The notes below the pieces were generated by a model. The model saw only the letters and a list, made by a program, of their open reading frames with translations, was not told the origin of the DNA and did not search any database. Both the position numbers and the translations under genes were made by a program. 64,000 nt of DNA from NCBI GenBank assembly GCA_964036195.1, contig OZ038450.1:6140701-6204700 (forward strand), given 5' to 3'. Source of the stretch: Sphaerolaimus hirsutus. Its lineage: Eukaryota > Nematoda > Chromadorea > Monhysterida > Sphaerolaimidae. Below, piece by piece: positions 58,713 to 64,000 of the stretch; positions within the stretch are counted from its first letter, which is position 1; each line of letters opens with the position of its first letter.

Positions 58713-58905
58713 TCAAAACCAAGCACTTTGGAGCGGGCGCACCTGCAGCTGATGGTTGACATAACAGCACAGCACACCTTCCAGCTGCCTGCAGATGCGG
58801 TGATGTCACGCGAGGGCAGCTGATTTGTGGGGCACTAGCCCGACTTGCCCGGCTGCAGGCATCGGCACAGAGGCACGCGGCCCCGCTGTGACCGCCACCA
58901 CTGCA
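58713..58905. other. GC-rich segment, copy 1 of a pair
   Basis: Shares GATGCGGTGATGTCACGCGA followed by GGGCAGC, a CCCGGCTGCAGG block and CGCGGCCCCGCTG with 63640-63835. Base composition is exon-like, but the two copies differ by indels that shift every frame and plus-strand frames hit stops. Origin unknown: a decayed gene, CpG island or repeat. Confidence 0.45.
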
Positions 58906-59292
58906 GTGAAGATTTAGCAAAATCGCTGCGGACAGAATGGGCTAGGTTTTGAACATTACCAATACCGTATTTCATCGAATTACCCCCCGGGAGTTTTCCT
59001 TTTTGGTGTAAATTTTGAGGGGGGGGGGGTCGACGATGGGGTATCTCAAGGGGGGTTTATTCCTCTGCCAGCCTAGTTTTCATGTGACTAGCATGGGCTG
59101 GTCGTAAGGATCAGCTCATAAACAAGCAACGTGTCACTAGTTGGCACAGGGCCAACAGAAACAATTAAAGCAAAACACACAAAATAGCAAGGGCACAACG
59201 ACACACCTTGGACATTAGAGCGCTGTCCAAAAAATTCATCTGGGTAGAAATTGTTTACAGGCATAAACGAGACGTCGAAAATAACCATAAAG

Positions 59293-59424
59293 ATGGCCGG
59301 CCGGCAGCGGGTTCACTATTTGCCTCGCGAGACTGCTCACTTTTCCGGCAAGTGCGCCCGTGGCGAAAAAGACTACTTTCACACCAACATATGCTACTTT
59401 TGTGCACGGGGCGAAAATCAATAA
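59293..59424 (+). other. Unassigned 43-codon open frame in the 3' flank
   Basis: ATAAAGATGGCCGGCCGG gives a good translation-start context. The product, MAGRQRVHYLPRETAHFSGK with a C-terminal NICYFCARGENQ, is basic and Cys-containing. The surrounding 59090-59570 is non-repetitive. No family was recognised. Confidence 0.2.
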
Positions 59425-59573
59425 AAAATTTGCTTAAATTTGAATCGGTGTGGAAATCTGCAGCACACCATTTTCCAAGCAAAACCACTGGCCAATCGGC
59501 GTAGAGAACCCCCGAGCGGCAAGGGTTTTTGTTATGACAGGCAGTCTGCGACAGTTGATAAAATTGTAAATAT

Positions 59574-59698
59574 CTGGTGCAAATCCCAGACCCTGAAAAG
59601 TGCCCTGTAAAATGTCATGCAAAGTGTCAAAAGTCATGTAAAATGCCCTGCAAAATCGTAAATGTACATTGGCCACCTTACATGACTTTTGACACTTT
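59574..59698 (+). mobile_element. 3'-truncated introner-family copy, intergenic
   Basis: Left end CTGGTGCAAATCCCAGACC is followed by AAAATGTCATGCAAAGTGTC and TTACATGACTTTTGACACTT. The right terminal repeat is absent. Confidence 0.65.
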
Positions 59699-60651
59699 TG
59701 AATATATTTTCAACAATTTTAAGCGCAGTCATTATCATAGAAAATCTGTGCAAACAGCCCCCTAACACATCAGCAGCCAGAAAATCAGAAAAATGGAATC
59801 TAACCAGTGAGGAATCATCCAAGAAGAGATCACAGCAAACCAGCGCGGGAAACCACCAGCAAAGGAGGTACAAAATTATAAAAATTTTATATAATTTTTT
59901 TAAAATATTATTGTGTCGAAGGGACACTGATAGTCTGGTACCCACCAGGAAAAAATAAAATAATTCAATTTTGAGCATCATTGCCCATCTCACTTTTCTC
60001 CCACACTAGTAGAACCAGACCATCAACCACGACGTCACAAACCCACCCCCTGAAACCCAATATTTTATCACTCCCTCAACATGACCCATAAAATGGCCCC
60101 ACATACACTAGTTGACAGCCATTGTCAACTAGTGCAAGTGGTTTTCATTCACATTTTGTTGATGGGTGGCCGAACGATGTTCAAGTGCACATGTACCAAT
60201 ATAAATACCCTGCAGCATGTGCACTTCAAAATTGTCCTAAGATCTGTCAACTAAAATCTGAATTGACATGGAAACCAGTTAACACACAGACACACGTAAT
60301 AAGACCAATATTTCCATTCACAACAGCACAGTTGACAGGCGGAATGCAAATGTGGCAGCTAACACCAGTGGGATGCTTCTGCTCACCCCACGAGTGCAGC
60401 GCCACGGAGCAGCAGTTATCCACCACGTACAGGTTGCGGGCACACCACACATAGGTCATAATGGCCATACACACTCTGGGCGTCAACTGGTTGCCATGTC
60501 AACTCTGGTTTTAGTTGACAACTTTAAAGTGCACACGCAGCGATGTCGAAAGCGACATAATATTGGTATTTTATGTGCATTTGAACACGGTTCCGCTGCC
60601 AAAATCAACCAAAATCTGAATGGAAACTCGTCGGCCCAGTTGACACTCCAT

Positions 60652-60818
60652 GGCATTGTCAACTAGTTTGTGGGGCCAATTCCGAAATGTCAGATGTTAT
60701 TTACATGCAAATATGGCACAGAGCCACTAGACACTCAAAGGCATTGTCAACTAGTTTGTGGGGCCAATTCCGAAATGTCAGATGTTATTTACATGCAAAT
60801 ATGGCACAGAGCCACTAG
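60652..60818 (+). repeat. 79-bp direct duplication (88-bp period)
   Basis: 60652-60730 and 60740-60818 are nearly identical, from GGCATTGTCAACTAGTTTGT to GGCACAGAGCCACTAG. Part of the ACTAGTTGAC family. Confidence 0.85.
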
Positions 60819-61369
60819 GTAGACTATTCAACATTGCTGTGCCATTTCAAATTCCGAGCTACAATAGGTACCCAAAAACCATTTTCTCGATTCGAGAAAA
60901 TAATTTTTAAAAAATTAGGGGAAATCGGTCAGGACGTAGATCATGAAGCTGAATATTAAGGTTAAATAAAATAGAACTGGAGATAGGTGGTATGGAAATG
61001 AATGACCGCAAAAAATGTCAAGTTTCAACGCGATCGAAACAATGTTCATGTTTTCTACCCAGGGAACAGCAACAAGTAAATAATTCAAATTTTAATGACA
61101 AAAGCAAAGCAGAAAAAAAAATCATGACGCACGGTATTTCTGAAAAACACCGAGAAACCCCGTATGAAAAGTCGAGTGACAAAAAAGTCGCGGACAGTGT
61201 CAAATTCCCAACAGAAATTCAAGTCTACAGCATACCCTAAACTTCATCCAGACCTTAACATCAACAAGTGTAAATTTGACACTTAGTCTGAAATATGTCA
61301 CTTGGCAGGATCGGGGCCACAAGACAAATGATAAAGTGCTAAATGATTGCAGATGTGTACACTCAGCTG

Positions 61370-61563
61370 GGCGCAGTCCCAAGCCCTGTAAAGTGTTAAG
61401 TAAAGTGTCAAATGTATAGTCAAATGCAAAGTAAAGTGTCAACCGAAACAAAAAGAAAATATTTTATTACTGAAGTTTGAATGACAATTGACATTTGACT
61501 TTGCATTTGACTTTACATTCGGCACTTTACTTTACACTTTACAGGGCTTGGGACTGCCACCTG
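61370..61563 (+). mobile_element. Full-length introner-family copy (second subfamily), intergenic, with flanking direct repeat
   Basis: Ends GCAGTCCCAAGCCCTG and CAGGGCTTGGGACTGCCAC pair closely. The string CTGGGCG(CAG) stands at the left edge and again right after the right end, a candidate 7-8 bp target duplication that overlaps the left terminus by a few bases. The element interrupts the right arm of the inverted flanking duplication, so it is younger than that duplication. Confidence 0.75.
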
Positions 61564-62755
61564 GGCGCAGAGGTGCTGCACTGAGACACTGCCCCATTTG
61601 AAGCAGCTGAGCACCAGGCAGAAGTTTCTGGAGGCAACTGATTCAAATGGACGATTACTTTAGACAAACGTGAGAACACAATGCATAATGAGACCTATCT
61701 AAGTAACCCGACAAGTTTTCCATTTCATTCGATCGAAATATTTCGCCACCAGACTCAACGCAGTTTTTAGTTAGTATTGGCTAATTAATTTTCTTGTTAA
61801 TATGGGGCAAACGTGTCGGGCTTTTGAACACCACCAAACATAAGAAGCGCAACAACTATATGCAACAACTATATGCAAACTACTATGATCAATTTTTTAT
61901 AAGCTCATGTAGAATGCAAAACATTTCAAACATTCGAAAATACGGACAAAAAAAATGTGTTCGCAAGAATGAAATTATGAAATGAAAATGAAATATCTAT
62001 TAAACGGGACTGAAGATAACACTCAGTCAGTACGACGGCGGTAAACTCCGCGGAAAATTCCCATTCCGCATCCGAACGAAAACAGCGGAATAAAAACCAA
62101 ATCCGTGAAATTCAATTAACACAATCAAAATTTCCTTGAGTGTAGAACTAAAAGATACAGCTACCTACAGGCGATCAACGTCCATCGAAAACCAACATGT
62201 TTGTGTTACAGTTCGGACACTAAATAAAGAAATTGTTGCTGAGCTAATTATCGACAAATGAACACAAGGCTAGTTTATTATCAAAAATGCGATAAAATTT
62301 TGGAACAATTCCAAGAAATGACGTTTACCTAACCCATTAATATTCAGAGTTACCCATTTTTACGCAATAAACACTAAAAAAACTAACGACAACCGAAAGT
62401 TTACCGAGAATAATGCAGACCGCAGTGCATTGTATATTCTATGCTATATGTGTTCCAAAACCTACTGAAAAGCAATGTAAATCTTATCAGTTGTCTTACC
62501 GCTGAATTCACATTCAACTGAAACATAACGCGTCAAGGATCAATACTTACCGTGAAAAGAACAAGACCTACACAATAGAAAATGCTTGCGAAAATGTCAA
62601 AACGGCAACATTTTTGTCGGCGTAGAAAAGGCGGACTTTGTCATTTGTCGACCTTCGAAGCGTATACATATCCATCGATTGCCAGCTACGTCTGCGACAC
62701 GGAGACTGTTTTTAGCTTTTGTCTGTTACTCAAACATCGGTGAGTTCTAAGTTCA

Positions 62756-63203
62756 ATTACTGTATACCCTCGAATAAGACCCCAGGGGAGTTATTTTTTC
62801 GTCAGAGTTTTTGAGGGGGACTTATTCCAGGGGAGGAGTTATTCAAGGGAGGGAGTTATTTTTTCCTCAGAAACTTGGACTGAATTCATCGTATGAATGC
62901 ATTCTGTCAACTCATGTAATCAATGTATTTAACAGTTCAACAATAACAAAAATGTGTTTATACACTGCGTACTTGTCATGTATCTGCTGTTGCTGCCATA
63001 AATAGGTACATCAACATTCTTTTGTATTTTGATCGATCATTTTTGTAATTTTTATAGCATATTTTTCACCCAGAGGGGGACTTATTCAAGAGGGGGGAGA
63101 TTTTCGAGGGGTTGAGTTTTTTTTTCGTCAGTGTCTTTGAGGGGGGAGTTATTCAAGTGAGAGGAGTTATTCGAGGGGGTCTTATTCGAGGATATACGGT
63201 AGA
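62756..63203. repeat. CCGTATT-like element, 3' flank
   Basis: TACTGTATACCCTCGAATAA to CTTATTCGAGGATATACGGT + A, with GGGGAGTTATT-type blocks. A similar GGGGAGTT block at 4570-4900 lies in the left flank. Confidence 0.7.
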
Positions 63204-63639
63204 ACGTAAAGCGTCAGCGCTGACGCTGACAACACGGGTGTTCAAACGCATACCGTATTTGCCTGAATAATCCCCCCCAGTTAGATAAATGTGGGGAAAA
63301 CAATTCCCCCCTTGAATAAACCCCCCGTTTAGACTTATGATAAATTCTGATGACGTCCGAAATGTTTATCTTTTAAAACATCGGCCGAATTTTCTAGTAC
63401 TAACGTTTTTTTTCCAACCCTATTTTTGACACAAATCACCACTTATAATGCTATCCCATGGCTCAACAGCCATTATATGGTCATAGTGGCAATACTCTGT
63501 GATGTTATATGTCTGATATACCTATATATGTTGACACAAGGTCATATCTGGGAGCTTTAAAAAAAATTTTGATAAAAAAAACATCGAGTTAAAAACGTTT
63601 TTTTCCAAGCCTAGGCGCGAAGTATACGTCAAAAACTAC

Positions 63640-63835
63640 AGAACGCACCGTTTACTGGCAGTGTACATCGAGGTGAAGCCATGCAGAACGCAGCCAATCA
63701 TGCCTACAGATGCGGTGATGTCACGCGAGGGCAGCAGATTTGCAGGGCATATCCCGAATTGCCCGGCTGCAGGGCTCGGCACTGAGTCTCGCGGCCCCGC
63801 TGCACAGCTGTGACTGCCACCATTCGAGTGACGTG
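63640..63835. other. GC-rich segment, copy 2 of a pair
   Basis: Second copy of the segment at 58713-58905. On the minus strand it is open for about 75 codons (GGSHSCAAGPRDSVPSPAAG), but that frame is not preserved in copy 1. Confidence 0.45.
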
Positions 63836-64000
63836 ACCAGAGCGCTGAATTTTTGTTTTGAATAATAAATTTCAAAATTTATCACAATATATTATTCATA
63901 AAATTATGGTAGGAAGTGTGCTGTTCGCCGCGCATGATAACATTTAAAAAAAACTTCAATACCACCTACCGTATTTGCTTGAATAGTTCCCCCCTGCCAC

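Larger units (their letters stand above)
60290..62720 (-). repeat. Right arm of the inverted flanking duplication
   Basis: Reverse-complement counterpart of 1860-4200, with an introner copy inserted at 61370-61563. Short frames here do not match frames in the left arm, which argues against a conserved protein. Confidence 0.65.

Noticed and set aside
1-64000. tRNA or rRNA genes
   Set aside because: No tRNA cloverleaf signature (GGTTCRANNCC box with a paired acceptor) or rRNA motif was recognised by eye on either strand; a covariance search would be decisive.

Overview
The window is metazoan nuclear DNA. Genes are split into many short GT-AG exons of 36-264 bp. The exons are GC-rich and protein-conserved, while the introns are AT-rich and full of transposon debris. 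Nothing prokaryotic is present. The species cannot be named from the sequence; the gene set and repeat load suggest an invertebrate.

Layout. Positions 1-6400 are repeats plus one arm of a diverged inverted duplication (about 1860-4200). Positions 6439-10343 on the minus strand hold a partial TRAF gene: linker, TRAF-type zinc finger and most of the MATH domain. Its 5' exons and last 3' exon were not found. Two complete K-Cl cotransporter genes (SLC12/KCC family) then lie head to tail on the plus strand. KCC-A runs 12572-31453 with 22 coding exons and 1050 residues. KCC-B runs 32755-58012 with 26 coding exons and 1048 residues. Only 1.3 kb separates them. Positions 58013-64000 hold repeats, two related GC-rich segments and the second arm of the inverted duplication (about 60290-62720).

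Central observation. All 22 KCC-A exons have a counterpart in KCC-B, nearly all of identical length. The only structural differences are four extra introns in KCC-B (34972-35139, 38952-39120, 40693-41123, 49717-49908). Each extra intron is, end to end, a copy of one small terminal-inverted-repeat transposon whose ends carry GT and AG. Removing it rebuilds the KCC-A exon length to the base in three cases (84+121=205, 71+193=264, 97+74=171). These are introner-type elements that made new introns after the gene duplication. About nine more copies lie inside older introns or between genes. The two paralogs act as filled and empty sites for each other.

Other mobile DNA: hAT-like non-autonomous elements with 8-bp target duplications, one of which duplicated a splice donor; two 1.46-kb foldback elements and three smaller foldbacks; and three abundant dispersed families (CCGTATT/CCCC-rich, GGCGCC-rich, and CTATCTATC/CAGGGG).
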